A stretch of 64,000 nt of DNA from UBA4742 sp963785815 (GCA_963785815.1 CAWAWN010000002.1:124001-188000); one strand, 5' to 3'; counted from the first letter of the stretch, positions 39,244-48,199 are shown. Made by a program: numbers and translations. The notes: a model not told the origin generated them from the sequence alone.

Positions 39244-39933
39244 TCAAGTCGGGGCGAGGCCGCAGCTGGCCAGCACCGCGCCGATGGGGGCCACCATCCC
39301 CGTGTAGAACGGGCCGAACTCGGCGTAGCGAGCCGACGCCCGGTCGAAGCGCATGGTGTAGACGACCTCCTTGAGGTCATCGGGGTGCTGGGCGAACAGG
39401 GTGACGCCCCACTCGTAGTCGTCGAGGCCGGCCGAGCCCGTGATCACCTGGAGCACGCGCCCGGCGAACTTCCGCCCGGACGTCCCGTGCTCCATCATCA
39501 GGTCCTTGCGGTCGTCATAGGGCAGCTCGTACCAGTTCTGCTCGGGTTCGCGGCGCTTGGACATCGGGTAGAAGCACCACGCCGGCTTGCCCTCGGGAGG
39601 CAGCTGCGGGTGCAGCCGGGCCTCGCGCAGCGCCTCGGGGACGCCCTGCGCGTACTCGCTCAGCTCGGTCAGCGACACGTACGAATCGACCACCTCGAGC
39701 CCGGCCGCCTGCAGGTAGCCCTGGAGCCGGCGGAGCCGCCACAGGTCGTCGCCCAGGGCCATGAAGGCCAGATCGGCCTTGTGGCCGAGCATCGACACGG
39801 TCACGACCTGATCACCGTCCGCCTCGGCCCGCTTGACCGCGGCGGTGATGTCCTCGGCGTCGGCCAGCGGCCCCGCCTTGCAGAACAGGTGCAGGACACC
39901 CCAACCCACGTTCGGTGACACCGGATCGTCCAC
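39244..39933 (-). CDS. hemQ: coproheme decarboxylase (HemQ/ChdC, chlorite-dismutase family)
   Basis: 229 aa, the actinobacterial size. Visible landmarks are WGVLHLFCK at the start, KPAWCFYPMSKRREPEQNWYELPYDDRKDLMMEHGTSGRKFAGRVLQVITGSAGLDDYEWGVTLFA, with the catalytic Tyr in FYPMSKRR and the proximal His region. It decarboxylates coproheme to heme b, the last step of the coproporphyrin-dependent pathway. TAGACT lies exactly 6 nt before the GTG start, without a Shine-Dalgarno. The rest of the heme genes are outside the window. Confidence 0.92.
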   Translation of the reverse strand: MDDPVSPNVGWGVLHLFCKAGPLADAEDITAAVKRAEADGDQVVTVSMLGHKADLAFMALGDDLWRLRRLQGYLQAAGLEVVDSYVSLTELSEYAQGVPEALREARLHPQLPPEGKPAWCFYPMSKRREPEQNWYELPYDDRKDLMMEHGTSGRKFAGRVLQVITGSAGLDDYEWGVTLFAQHPDDLKEVVYTMRFDRASARYAEFGPFYTGMVAPIGAVLASCGLAPT

Positions 39934-39939
39934 CGGCCC

Positions 39940-39945
39940 AGTCTA
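39940..39945 (-). promoter_or_regulatory. -10 element of hemQ, leaderless type
   Basis: TAGACT on the minus strand ends 6 nt before the GTG at 39933. Confidence 0.55.
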
Positions 39946-40006
39946 GGTCCGCCCTCTGGACCCCCCACTCCGCCGGGCCGGCTCGACCTTCTGGCTGATC
40001 AGCCGG

Positions 40007-40801
40007 TCAGCCGGGAGCGACGTAGAGGTTCATGCGCGGCCCCCGAACGAAGCCGGCCAGCACCAGGCCGGCCCGCTCGGCCGTCGTCACCGCCAGCGAG
40101 GTCGGGGCGCTGACCGCCACCAGGGCCGAGAACCCTGCGGCCCAGGCCTTCTGGACGAGCTCGAACGACGCCCGCCCGCTCACGTACAGGCCCTGGCCGG
40201 TGGCGGGAAGTCGACCGTCGAGCAGCAAGCGCCCCACCACCTTGTCGACCGCGTTGTGCCGCCCCACGTCCTCCCGGACGACGCCGAGCTGGCCGTCGCG
40301 ATCGAACGAGGCGGCCGCGTGCACCGCGCCGGTGGCCTGGAACAGGGCCTGGTCCGCTCGGATGCGCTCGTCCATGCCGGCCAGCACCTCGAGCGGGATC
40401 ATCTCGGTGGCCGGCAGTGGATCGAGTCGTCCGGCCAGCTCGTCGATGGAGGTCGAACCGCACAACCCGCACGACGACGAGGTCACGCCCAGGCGCGCCG
40501 TCGGGATCGGCGCCCGCCCACCGGTGTCGACCGACACCACGTTGAACTCGCTGTCGACCGCCGAGCCCGTCCCGCAGTAGCGACAGGTGCGCACCGCGGC
40601 GCCGCCCAGCAGGCCGTCGCTGAAGCAGAAGCCGACGGCCAGCTCGAAGTCGTGCCCCGGCGTGCGCATGGTGGTCGCCACCAGGTGGTCGTCGAGCCGG
40701 ATGGTCATCGGCTCCTCGACGGCCAGCTCGTCGGGACGGCGCCGCACGTGGCCGTCCTCGATGGTGGTGGTGAGCACCGTCGCGGTGCGACCCCGGGGCA
40801 C
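40007..40801 (-). CDS. fdhD: sulfur carrier FdhD for formate dehydrogenase
   Basis: 264 aa. Key features: VEEPMTIRLDDHLVATTMRTPGHDFELAVGFCFSDGLL, the sulfur-relay Cys pair in SSCGLCGSTS, and EDVGRHNAVDKVVG. FdhD passes sulfur from IscS to the bis-MGD cofactor of formate dehydrogenase. No formate dehydrogenase gene is in the window. TAGCCT ends exactly 6 nt before the GTG start, without a Shine-Dalgarno. Confidence 0.92.
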   Translation of the reverse strand: MPRGRTATVLTTTIEDGHVRRRPDELAVEEPMTIRLDDHLVATTMRTPGHDFELAVGFCFSDGLLGGAAVRTCRYCGTGSAVDSEFNVVSVDTGGRAPIPTARLGVTSSSCGLCGSTSIDELAGRLDPLPATEMIPLEVLAGMDERIRADQALFQATGAVHAAASFDRDGQLGVVREDVGRHNAVDKVVGRLLLDGRLPATGQGLYVSGRASFELVQKAWAAGFSALVAVSAPTSLAVTTAERAGLVLAGFVRGPRMNLYVAPG

Positions 40802-40807
40802 CTAGCG

Positions 40808-40813
40808 AGGCTA
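40808..40813 (-). promoter_or_regulatory. -10 element of fdhD, leaderless type
   Basis: TAGCCT on the minus strand ends 6 nt before the GTG at 40801. Confidence 0.55.
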
Positions 40814-40854
40814 CCGGCGGTCGGAGGATTGCCAGGTGCGTGTGGCCGAGACGC

Positions 40855-40884
40855 GACGGGAGCGCCCCGAAGGGCGCTCCCGTC
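40855..40884 (-). terminator. hairpin terminator downstream of groEL
   Basis: GACGGGAGCGCCC and its complement form a perfect 13-bp stem with a CGAA tetraloop. It lies between groEL and fdhD, which are transcribed in the same direction. Confidence 0.75.
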
Positions 40885-40890
40885 TCACGA

Positions 40891-40933
40891 AACTGGGCAC
40901 GGAAATGCGCGGATACCGCACGCAAAGATGCCC
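40891..40933 (+). repeat. dispersed 44-bp repeat, copy B
   Basis: Clear match to copies at 44590 and 63295: AACTGGGCAC on the left, ATGCGCGG in the middle, GCACGCAAAGATGCCC on the right. It is partly palindromic (GGGCA against TGCCC) and lies 7 nt beyond the terminator hairpin downstream of groEL. Confidence 0.7.
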
Positions 40934-40953
40934 GATTTGGTGGTGAGCCGAAA

Positions 40954-41045
40954 TCAGTAGTCGTCCACCGGCGACCGACTCAGTAGTCGTCCATCTGCTG
41001 CCGACTCAGTAGTCGTCCATCTGCTGCCGACTCAGTAGTCGTCCA
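40954..41045 (-). repeat. 26-bp tandem repeat of the groEL 3' end, four copies
   Basis: TCAGTAGTCGTCCA begins at 40954, 40980, 41006 and 41032, an exact 26-bp period. The copy at 41032 is the real end of groEL (DDY-stop); the others are duplicates downstream. Two spacers (CTGCTGCCGAC) are identical; the outermost differs. Confidence 0.85.
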
Positions 41046-42651
41046 TGCCGCCGGGCATGGCCGGTGCCGCCGGCTCGGGCTTGTCGGCGATCACGGCCTC
41101 GGTGGTCAGGAACAGCGCGGCGATCGAGGCCGCGTTCTGCAGCGCCGAGCGCGTGACCTTGGCCGCGTCGATGATGCCGGCCTTGACCAGGTCGACGTAC
41201 TCGCCGGTGGCCGCGTTCAGGCCCTCGTTGGCCGTGTCCAGACCACGCACCCGGTCGACGACCACGCCACCCTCGAGGCCGGCGTTGGTGGCGATCTGCT
41301 TGAGCGGCTCCTCCAGAGCGTGGGCCACGATGCGGGCACCGGTGGCCTCGTCGGGCGAGAGGTCCTTGGCCACGTCGAGCACCTTGGCCTGCGCCCGCAG
41401 CAGGGTGGTGCCGCCACCGGCGACCACACCCTCCTCGATGGCAGCCTTGGTGGTGCTCACCGCGTCCTCGATGCGGTGCTTCTTCTCCTTGAGCTCGACC
41501 TCGGTGGCGGCGCCCACCTTGAGGACGGCCACGCCGCCCGACAGCTTGGCCAGGCGCTCCTGGAGCTTCTCGCGGTCGTAGTCGGAGTCGGTGTTCTCGA
41601 TCTCACCCTTGATCTGGGCGATGCGACCCTCGACGTCGGCCTTGTCGCCCGAGCCCTCCACGATGGTGGTCTCGTCCTTGGTCACCACGATCTTGCGGGC
41701 CTGGCCCAGCAGGTCGAGGGTGGTGTTCTCGAGCTTGAGGCCCACCTCCTCGGTGATGACCTGGCCACCGGTGAGGATGGCCATGTCCTGGAGCATGGCC
41801 TTGCGGCGGTCGCCGAAGCCGGGGGCCTTGACCGACACCGAGTTGAACGTGCCCCGGATCTTGTTGACCACCAGGGTGGCCAGGGCCTCCCCCTCGACGT
41901 CCTCGGCCACGATCACCAGCGGCTTGCCGGCCTGCATGACCTTCTCGAGCACCGGCAGCAGGTCGCGCACGGCCGAGATCTTCGACCCCACCAGCAACAG
42001 GTAGGGGTTCTCCAGCGAGGCCTCCATGCGCTCGGGATCGGTGACCATGTAGGGCGAGATGTAGCCCTTGTCGAAGCGCATGCCCTCGACCAGGTCCATC
42101 TCCATGCCGAAGGTCTGCGACTCCTCGACGGTGATGACGCCGTCCTTGCCCACCTTGTCGATGGCCTCGGCGATCATCTCGCCGATCTCGGCGTCGGCCG
42201 AGGAGATGCCGGCCACCTGGGCGATCTGGCTCTTGTCGTCGACCTCGTTGGCCTGCTCGTGGATGGAGGCCACAGCCGCCTCGACGGCCGCCTCGATGCC
42301 CTTCTTGAGCGACATGGGGTTGGCGCCGGCGGCCACGTTGCGCAGGCCCTCACGCACCATGGACCAGGCCAGCACGGTGGCCGTGGTGGTGCCGTCACCG
42401 GCCACGTCGTCGGTCTTCTTGGCCACCTCCTTGACCAGCTCGGCCCCGATCTTCTCGTACGGGTCCTCGAGCTCGATCTCCTTGGCGATGGAGACCCCGT
42501 CGTTGGTGATGGTGGGGGCCCCCCACTTCTTGTCCAGCACGACGTTGCGACCCTTCGGGCCCAGCGTGACCCGCACGGCGTCGGCGAGCTGGTTCATGCC
42601 GCGCTCGAGGGCTCGGCGGGCACCCTCGTCGAATTCGATGATCTTGGCCAT
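41032..42651 (-). CDS. groEL: 60-kDa chaperonin GroEL
   Basis: 539 aa. Family landmarks: AKIIEFDEGARRALERGMNQLADAVRVTLGPKGRNVVLDKKWGAPTITNDGVSIAKEIELEDP at the N-terminus, DVAGDGTTTATVLAWS (ATP site), and the C-terminus PAMPGGMDDY. The tail is short and lacks both the GGM repeats and the His-rich end found in some actinobacterial paralogues. GroES is not adjacent, as is common for a second groEL copy. A good GGAGGG site and a CIRCE element upstream show HrcA-type heat-shock control. Confidence 0.96.
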   Translation of the reverse strand: MAKIIEFDEGARRALERGMNQLADAVRVTLGPKGRNVVLDKKWGAPTITNDGVSIAKEIELEDPYEKIGAELVKEVAKKTDDVAGDGTTTATVLAWSMVREGLRNVAAGANPMSLKKGIEAAVEAAVASIHEQANEVDDKSQIAQVAGISSADAEIGEMIAEAIDKVGKDGVITVEESQTFGMEMDLVEGMRFDKGYISPYMVTDPERMEASLENPYLLLVGSKISAVRDLLPVLEKVMQAGKPLVIVAEDVEGEALATLVVNKIRGTFNSVSVKAPGFGDRRKAMLQDMAILTGGQVITEEVGLKLENTTLDLLGQARKIVVTKDETTIVEGSGDKADVEGRIAQIKGEIENTDSDYDREKLQERLAKLSGGVAVLKVGAATEVELKEKKHRIEDAVSTTKAAIEEGVVAGGGTTLLRAQAKVLDVAKDLSPDEATGARIVAHALEEPLKQIATNAGLEGGVVVDRVRGLDTANEGLNAATGEYVDLVKAGIIDAAKVTRSALQNAASIAALFLTTEAVIADKPEPAAPAMPGGMDDY

Positions 42652-42672
42652 GGGGAAATACCCTCCGTTGGG

Positions 42673-42699
42673 TTAGCACTCTCACGTCGAGACTGCTAA
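42673..42699 (-). promoter_or_regulatory. CIRCE operator (HrcA binding site)
   Basis: TTAGCACTC-N9-GACTGCTAA matches the CIRCE consensus TTAGCACTC-N9-GAGTGCTAA with one mismatch, 21 nt before the groEL start codon. Confidence 0.9.
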
Positions 42700-42826
42700 C
42701 AGGAAACCAAAACCGCGCCCGAGCCGCAACCTGAGCGGGGGGATTGGGTGAACGAGTCCTGACCGCCACCTGCGTCGAGCCGGTGCGCATGGACCAGCGG
42801 CGGTCCGGGTACCGCTCGCCGTTGCT

Positions 42827-42832
42827 TAGGCT
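42827..42832 (+). promoter_or_regulatory. -10 element of the FAD enzyme gene, leaderless type
   Basis: TAGGCT ends 6 nt before the GTG at 42839; no Shine-Dalgarno. Confidence 0.55.
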
Positions 42833-42838
42833 GCCCCC

Positions 42839-44434
42839 GTGGCGAGACCTCCCCGAGCCGACGAACCGATCGTGGTGGTGGGCGCCGGCGTGGCCGGCCT
42901 CGGCACGGCCCTCGCCCTGTCGCGGGCCGGGCACCCGGTCACCCTGGTCGAGCGAGACGACACCCCGCTGCCCCCCGATCCCGACGCCGCCTTCGAGTGG
43001 GACCGCCGGGGCGCGCCCCAGGTGCGCCACTCCCACGCCCTGCTGGCCCGGCTCCACAACCTGCTGCGAGACCGCTACCCGGACGTGCTGGCCGACCTGC
43101 TGGCCGCCGGCGCCACGGAGATGCGGTTCACCGACGACCTGCCCGAGGAGATCACCGACCGCGAGCCCCGGCCCGGCGACGAGGACCTGGTGGCCCTGGC
43201 CTGCCGGCGCACCACCTTCGAGTGGGTGCTGCGGCGCACGGTGCTGGCCAGCGACCTGGTCACCCTGCGCCACGGGGTGGTGGTCGAGGGCCTGGTGGCC
43301 ACCCCGGTCGAGGGGCCCGACGGCTGGCGGGGACCCCGGGTCACCGGCGTGCGACTCCGGTCGACCACCGATCCCGCCGGCGGCGACCCGGAGCTCGTCG
43401 AGGCGCCGCTGGTGGTGGCCGCACTGGGTCGGCGCTCGGCCGTGCCCCGCTGGGTCGAGGACCTGGGCGTGGACCTGCCCGAGCACGAGGAGGACACCGG
43501 GCTGATCTACCTGTCCCGGTTCTACCGGCTGGTCGAGGGCGCTGTCCCACCACCCACCGGCGGTCCCATCGGCGGTGATCTGGGGTACCTCAAGTACGCC
43601 ATCTTCCAGGGCGACAACCGCACCCACTCGGTCACCTTCGCCCTCGACACCGAGGACGCCGAGCTGCGCTCGCGCCTGGTCGACCCGGCGACCTTCGACC
43701 GGGCCGCGGAGGCCCTCGCGGTCACCCGACCCTGGGTCGACCCGGCCCTGGTCACGGCCATCACCCGGGTCCACACCATGGGCGGGCTCATCAACCGCCG
43801 CATCGACTACCTCGACGACGGGCGTCGACCCCGGCTGCTCGGGCTGCACGCGGTCGGCGATGCCCACACGTGCACCAACCCCCTCTACGGGCGCGGGTGC
43901 TCCCTGGCCATGGTGCAGGCCACGCTGCTGGCCGACGCCATGGCCGAGCACCCCGGCGCGGACCTCGAGTCGGCCGAGGCCCGGGCCCTGGCCTACGAGC
44001 ACGGCGTCGAGCGAGAGGTCCTGCCCTGGTACCGGGCCGCGGTCAACCAGGACCGGCTCAACCGGCAGGCGGCGGTGGCGCGCGCCGCCGACCGCGCCAC
44101 CCTCGACGACGAGCCGGTGGCGTCGGCGGGCGCCGCGCCAGCCCTCACCGGCGACGAGCAGGCCGTGCCACCCGACCAGGCCGAAGCCGCCCAGGAAGCG
44201 CGCGACTTCATGCAGTCGCTGATGCGGGACGGCCTGATGGTGGCCGTGCGCACCGATGCCACCGTGTTCCGAGCGTTCGTCCGGTCCTTCAACCTGCTGG
44301 ACCCGCCCGAGCTGATCATGAACGACCCCGACGTGATGAACCGGGTGCTGGCCGCCTACCAGACCCGTGACGAGCGTCCCGCCGAACCGGCCCTGGGGCC
44401 GCCCCGGGACGAGCTCATGCCGGCCCTGGGCTGA
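42839..44434 (+). CDS. FAD-dependent oxidoreductase (aromatic-hydroxylase-like)
   Basis: 531 aa. N-terminal FAD motif PIVVVGAGVAGLGTALALSRAGHPVTLVERD, then RRTTFEWVLRRTVL and, near residue 340, LLGLHAVGDAHTCTNPLYGRGCSLAMVQATLLAD (the GD motif binding FAD ribityl). This layout is that of FAD monooxygenases and geranylgeranyl-reductase-like enzymes. A QVRHSHALLARLHNLL segment matches a subgroup of uncharacterised actinobacterial members. The substrate is unknown. The gene stands alone between groEL (divergent) and a convergent cysO-like gene. Confidence 0.85.
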   Translation: MARPPRADEPIVVVGAGVAGLGTALALSRAGHPVTLVERDDTPLPPDPDAAFEWDRRGAPQVRHSHALLARLHNLLRDRYPDVLADLLAAGATEMRFTDDLPEEITDREPRPGDEDLVALACRRTTFEWVLRRTVLASDLVTLRHGVVVEGLVATPVEGPDGWRGPRVTGVRLRSTTDPAGGDPELVEAPLVVAALGRRSAVPRWVEDLGVDLPEHEEDTGLIYLSRFYRLVEGAVPPPTGGPIGGDLGYLKYAIFQGDNRTHSVTFALDTEDAELRSRLVDPATFDRAAEALAVTRPWVDPALVTAITRVHTMGGLINRRIDYLDDGRRPRLLGLHAVGDAHTCTNPLYGRGCSLAMVQATLLADAMAEHPGADLESAEARALAYEHGVEREVLPWYRAAVNQDRLNRQAAVARAADRATLDDEPVASAGAAPALTGDEQAVPPDQAEAAQEARDFMQSLMRDGLMVAVRTDATVFRAFVRSFNLLDPPELIMNDPDVMNRVLAAYQTRDERPAEPALGPPRDELMPALG

Positions 44435-44515
44435 GCCCCCGCGCCTGGGGTCCGAAGATCCGTTCAGCCGCGGCGCCCGGACGTCGATGCAACAGGAGAC
44501 GAGCGACGGTACCCA

Positions 44516-44562
44516 GAGGAGCGGGCGACCGAACGGTCAACGACGACCTTCGGTCGCTCCTC
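44516..44562. terminator. bulged hairpin between convergent genes
   Basis: GAGGAG...CGACCGAA pairs with TTCGGTCGCTCCTC, giving 14 bp interrupted by a 4-nt bulge (44522-44525). It lies just left of repeat copy C, as the groEL terminator does with copy B. Confidence 0.55.
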
Positions 44563-44589
44563 CGGGCACCGGCTCAGCCGCGCTCTCGA

Positions 44590-44633
44590 AATTGGGCACC
44601 AGAATGCGCGAAAACCGCACGCAAAAGATGCCC
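44590..44633 (+). repeat. dispersed 44-bp repeat, copy C
   Basis: AATTGGGCACCAGAATGCGC on the left and GCACGCAAAAGATGCCC on the right, nearly identical to copy B. It is in the convergent gap between the FAD enzyme and cysO-like genes. Confidence 0.7.
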
Positions 44634-44652
44634 GAAATGGGAAGGCGCGGGC

Positions 44653-44928
44653 TCAGCCGCCGGCGACGGCCTGCATGATCGACAAGGTGCCGCCGTCGGG
44701 CACGGCGGTGGCCAGGCCGTCGAGGAAGCGCACGTCGTCGTCGTCGACGAACAGGTTGACGTAGCGCACCAGCGCGCCCTGGTCGTCGAGGAGCTTGTCC
44801 TTGAACCCAGGGTGGGCGGACTCGAGGGAGGCCAGGACGTCGGCCACGGTGGCACCCTCGGCGTCGACCTGGGACGACCCGGAGGTCAGCGTGCGGAACA
44901 CGGGAGGCACTCGAACGGTCACACTCAT
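44653..44928 (-). CDS. CysO-like ubiquitin-fold sulfur carrier
   Basis: 91 aa ending in AVAGG, the C-terminal Gly-Gly that is thiocarboxylated. The body (MSVTVRVPPVFRTLTSG, VRYVNLFVDDDDVRFLDGLATAVPDGG) is closest to mycobacterial CysO, which carries sulfide for cysteine synthesis with CysM and the protease Mec. Neither partner is adjacent here, so a MoaD- or ThiS-like role remains possible. TACGCT lies 7 nt before the ATG. Confidence 0.87.
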   Translation of the reverse strand: MSVTVRVPPVFRTLTSGSSQVDAEGATVADVLASLESAHPGFKDKLLDDQGALVRYVNLFVDDDDVRFLDGLATAVPDGGTLSIMQAVAGG

Positions 44929-44948
44929 GGCGGGCAGCGTATCCGCTG

Positions 44949-47246
44949 CTACTCGCGGAACAAGATGGCCTCGAACTCGGCCAGGGGGTTGCGGGCCGGC
45001 TCGCCGATCACCCGCACCCGGGCGTCGTGGATCGCACCGGGGAACCCGAAGGGGGCCAGGTAGCCCGGCCCGATGGCCGGACCCATCTCGTACCCGCACG
45101 TCAGCCCGACGCCCGTGCCGGTGAACTTGGCCGGCGTGAACCGCTCGATGCGGCCCGTGACCAGGGTCTGGTCGTCGCACCACAACCGGACGTCACCCGC
45201 GTCGGTCCCCACCGGCACGAAGCCGAACCCCACCCGGTGGCGCCCCGTCGGGAGGGGTTGCGGCGCCTCGACCACGTCGACCTGCTTGCCGTAGAGGTTG
45301 TGGGCGTAGCGCAGGCGACCGTCGAGCACGTGCAGGGACCACCCGCCCAACGCCGACCCCAACGCCAGCAGCACCCCGTCGCCGGCCCCGGCGGTCGCGT
45401 CGGCGAAGGTGGCCTCGACCAGCAGCTCGTGGGCCCGGTTGCGCACGTCGACCGCCACCGCTTCGGGCACCGGCGACCCGAACGGCTGGTAGCGGTACTC
45501 GAGCCGGTCGCGCCGAGGATGCGGACGCGGGTGCAGGATCGTGTGGAGCACCCGGTTGTCGAGCGGCAGCACCTGGTTGCGACGGGCCTCGTCCCACCAC
45601 CGCTCCACCATGGCCGCCAGCCGATCCGGCTGGTCGGCGGCCAGGTCGTGGACCTCGGACAGGTCCGAGGCCACGTGGTACAGCTCCCAGGGGTCGTCCT
45701 CGAAGCGACCCATCGGGTCGCGACCGTCGTCGTACATGGGTCCCAGCGGCTTGAACGTGACCGCCTTCCACCCCTGGTGGTACAGCGCCCGCGACCCGAA
45801 CATCTCGAAGTACTGGGTCTCGTGGCGCTCGGGTTCAGCGGCGGCGGCGCCCCCCAGCACGTAGGCGAAGCTGACGCCGTCGATGGGGGTCTGGGGCACG
45901 TGGCCGACCACCTGGGGGGCGTCCAGCCCGACCAGCTCGAGCACGGTGGGCAGCACGTCGATCGCATGCGCGAACTGGTGGCGGATCGAGCCGGCGGCCG
46001 CCGCGTCGAGCCGGGCCGGCCAGCTCACGATGCAGGGATCGGCCACGCCGCCCTCGTGCACCTCCCGCTTCCAGCGACGGAAGGGGGTGTTGCCGGCCAT
46101 GGTCCAGCCCCACGGGTAGTTGTTGTGGGTGCCGGGCCCTCCGATCTCGTCGATGCGTCGGCGCAGCTCGTCCGGGCCGGCAGGGTCGAGGTTGGTGAGG
46201 CGGGCGTCGTTGATCGACCCGCTCGCCCCGCCCTCGGCGCTGGCCCCGTTGTCCGAGACCACCACCACCAACGTGTCGTCCCGCTCGCCCCGCTCGTCCA
46301 GGAAGTCGAGGACCCGGCCGATCTGGGCATCGGCGTGGGACAGGTAGCCGGCGAAGCACTCCATGAACCGGGCGGCCACGGCCTGGTCCTGCGGATCCAG
46401 GTCGTCCCAGGCCGGCACCCACGGAGGTCGAGCCGACAGCTCGGTGCCCTCGGGCACCAGCCCCAGCTCGCGCTGGCGGGCGAACGTGCGCCGACGCCAG
46501 GCGTCCCACCCGTCGTCGAAGTGGCCGCGGTAGCGCTCGGCCCAGCCCGGCGGCGGCTGGTGGGGCGAGTGGCAGGCGCCGGTGGCCAGGTAGAGGAAGA
46601 ACGGCCGCTGGTCGTCGACCGCTCGCAGGTCGCCCAGGAAGCCGATGGCCCGATCGGCCAGGTCCTCGCTCAGGTGGTAACCCGTCTCGTAGGTCCCCGG
46701 AGGAGCCACCGCGTGGTTGTCGTGGAACAGCGCGGGCGCGAACTGGTGGGTCTCCCCGCCGTGGAAGCCGTACCACCGCTCGAAGCCCCGACCCAGGGGC
46801 CACGTGCGCCGCGATCCGCCCATGTGGGCGTCGTCGTCAGGAGTCAGGTGCCACTTGCCGACCGCATAGGAGGCGTAGCCGGCCTGGCCCAGGATCTCGG
46901 ACAGGAAGCCGTTCTCGATGGGGATCTGGCCCCAGTAGCCGGGGTAGCCCATGGCCAGGTCGGCCACCCGGCCCATGCCGTTGCGGTGGTGGTTGCGCCC
47001 GGTCAGCAGGCACGAGCGGGTGGGCGAGCACAGGGCGGTGGTGTGGAAGTTGGCCAGGCGCACGCCCGAGGTGGCCAGCGCGTCGATCACCGGGGTGTCG
47101 ATGTCGGACCCGTAGCAGCCCAGCTGCGCGTACCCGACGTCGTCGAGCACCACGAGCACGACGTTCGGCGCGCCCGGCGGTGGCTGGGGCTCGTCGGGCC
47201 ACCACGGCTCGGAATCCCGCCAGTCGGTCCCGATGCGTCCGGTCAC
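44949..47246 (-). CDS. arylsulfatase (formylglycine-dependent)
   Basis: 765 aa. The sulfatase signature CSPTRSCLLTGRNHHRNGMG holds the CxPxR that is converted to formylglycine. Metal-ligand segments VLVVLDDVGYAQLGCYGSDIDTP and VVVVSDNGASAEGG are present. After ~residue 520 there is a C-terminal extension of ~200 residues with beta-sandwich character (VGFGFVPVGTDAGDVRLWCDDQTLVTG), typical of large arylsulfatase A-like enzymes. No signal peptide is visible. I set the start at GTG 47246 (VTGRIGTDW) since TAGGTT lies 7 nt upstream; an in-frame ATG at 47273 is less likely. Confidence 0.9.
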   Translation of the reverse strand: MTGRIGTDWRDSEPWWPDEPQPPPGAPNVVLVVLDDVGYAQLGCYGSDIDTPVIDALATSGVRLANFHTTALCSPTRSCLLTGRNHHRNGMGRVADLAMGYPGYWGQIPIENGFLSEILGQAGYASYAVGKWHLTPDDDAHMGGSRRTWPLGRGFERWYGFHGGETHQFAPALFHDNHAVAPPGTYETGYHLSEDLADRAIGFLGDLRAVDDQRPFFLYLATGACHSPHQPPPGWAERYRGHFDDGWDAWRRRTFARQRELGLVPEGTELSARPPWVPAWDDLDPQDQAVAARFMECFAGYLSHADAQIGRVLDFLDERGERDDTLVVVVSDNGASAEGGASGSINDARLTNLDPAGPDELRRRIDEIGGPGTHNNYPWGWTMAGNTPFRRWKREVHEGGVADPCIVSWPARLDAAAAGSIRHQFAHAIDVLPTVLELVGLDAPQVVGHVPQTPIDGVSFAYVLGGAAAAEPERHETQYFEMFGSRALYHQGWKAVTFKPLGPMYDDGRDPMGRFEDDPWELYHVASDLSEVHDLAADQPDRLAAMVERWWDEARRNQVLPLDNRVLHTILHPRPHPRRDRLEYRYQPFGSPVPEAVAVDVRNRAHELLVEATFADATAGAGDGVLLALGSALGGWSLHVLDGRLRYAHNLYGKQVDVVEAPQPLPTGRHRVGFGFVPVGTDAGDVRLWCDDQTLVTGRIERFTPAKFTGTGVGLTCGYEMGPAIGPGYLAPFGFPGAIHDARVRVIGEPARNPLAEFEAILFRE

Positions 47247-47302
47247 GCCGCAAAACCTACGCCGCCTTGCCACGGCAGGCGGTTGTCGGTGACCATGAAC
47301 GG

Positions 47303-48199
47303 GTGCCAGCGGCCATGCTGCGGACCTTCCGCGCCGGGGAGTTCGACCCCGCCCGCCTCGTCGCCGACAAGGCGGGACGGCTGATCTCGGTCTGCCTGCC
47401 GGCCCGCGACGAACAGGAGACCGTCGGCCCCATCGTCGAGTCCATCCGGGCCACGCTGATGGAGCGCTGGCCCCTGGTGGACGAGCTGCTGGTGATCGAC
47501 GACCACTCGAGCGACGGCACCGCCCGGGTGGCGGCCGAGGCCGGCGCCACCATCCTGCGGGCCGACGAGATCCTGACCGGGTACGGCCACGGCCACGGCA
47601 AGGGCGAGGCGCTGTGGAAGTCCCTCTACGCCTCGCGAGGTGATCTCATCGCCTGGTGCGACGCCGACGTGCGCCAGTTCGATCCCACCTTCGTGGTGGG
47701 TCTGGTCGGACCCCTGCTGACCCGGCCCGACGTCGCGTTCGTGAAGGGCTTCTACGAGCGGCCGGTGGAGGGCGACCAGGGGGGACGGGTCACCGAGCTG
47801 GTGGCCCGACCGGTGGTGTCGCTGCTGTTCCCCCAGCTGGCCCCGTTCGTGCAACCGCTGGCCGGGGAGTACGCCGGGCGACGCGAGATCCTCGAGCAGC
47901 TCCCGTTCATCGAGGGCTACGGCGTCGACCTGGGCCTGCTCATCGACGTCGAGGCCCGGTTCGGTCTGGGCGCCATGGTGCAGGTCGATCTGGGCCAGCG
48001 GATCCACCGCAACCGCCCGCTCGACCAGCTGTCGCCCCAGGCCCAGGCCGTGCTGCAAGCCGCCCTGCACCGCGCCGCCCCCGATCTGGTCGGGACCACC
48101 GAGGTGCTGGTGCGACCCGGACACGACCCCGAAGTGGTGGACGTCACCGAGCGGCCGCCCCTGGTCGAGGTGCCCGAGTACCGCCGCAGCTCGGCCTGA
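47303..48199 (+). CDS. gpgS: glucosyl-3-phosphoglycerate synthase
   Basis: 298 aa, GT81 family. Landmarks: LISVCLPARDEQETVGPIVESI, VIDDHSSDGTARVAAEAGA, ILTGYGHGHGKGEALWKSLYASRGDLIAWCDADVRQFDP (DxD-type motif), FVKGFYERP, LAGEYAGRREILEQLPFIEGYGVDLGLLIDV and the catalytic region around QRIHRNRPLDQL. It transfers glucose from NDP-glucose to 3-phosphoglycerate, the first step to glucosylglycerate or methylglucose lipopolysaccharide. The start (GTG 47303) is not firmly set; ATG 47315 is an alternative. Confidence 0.92.
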   Translation: MPAAMLRTFRAGEFDPARLVADKAGRLISVCLPARDEQETVGPIVESIRATLMERWPLVDELLVIDDHSSDGTARVAAEAGATILRADEILTGYGHGHGKGEALWKSLYASRGDLIAWCDADVRQFDPTFVVGLVGPLLTRPDVAFVKGFYERPVEGDQGGRVTELVARPVVSLLFPQLAPFVQPLAGEYAGRREILEQLPFIEGYGVDLGLLIDVEARFGLGAMVQVDLGQRIHRNRPLDQLSPQAQAVLQAALHRAAPDLVGTTEVLVRPGHDPEVVDVTERPPLVEVPEYRRSSA

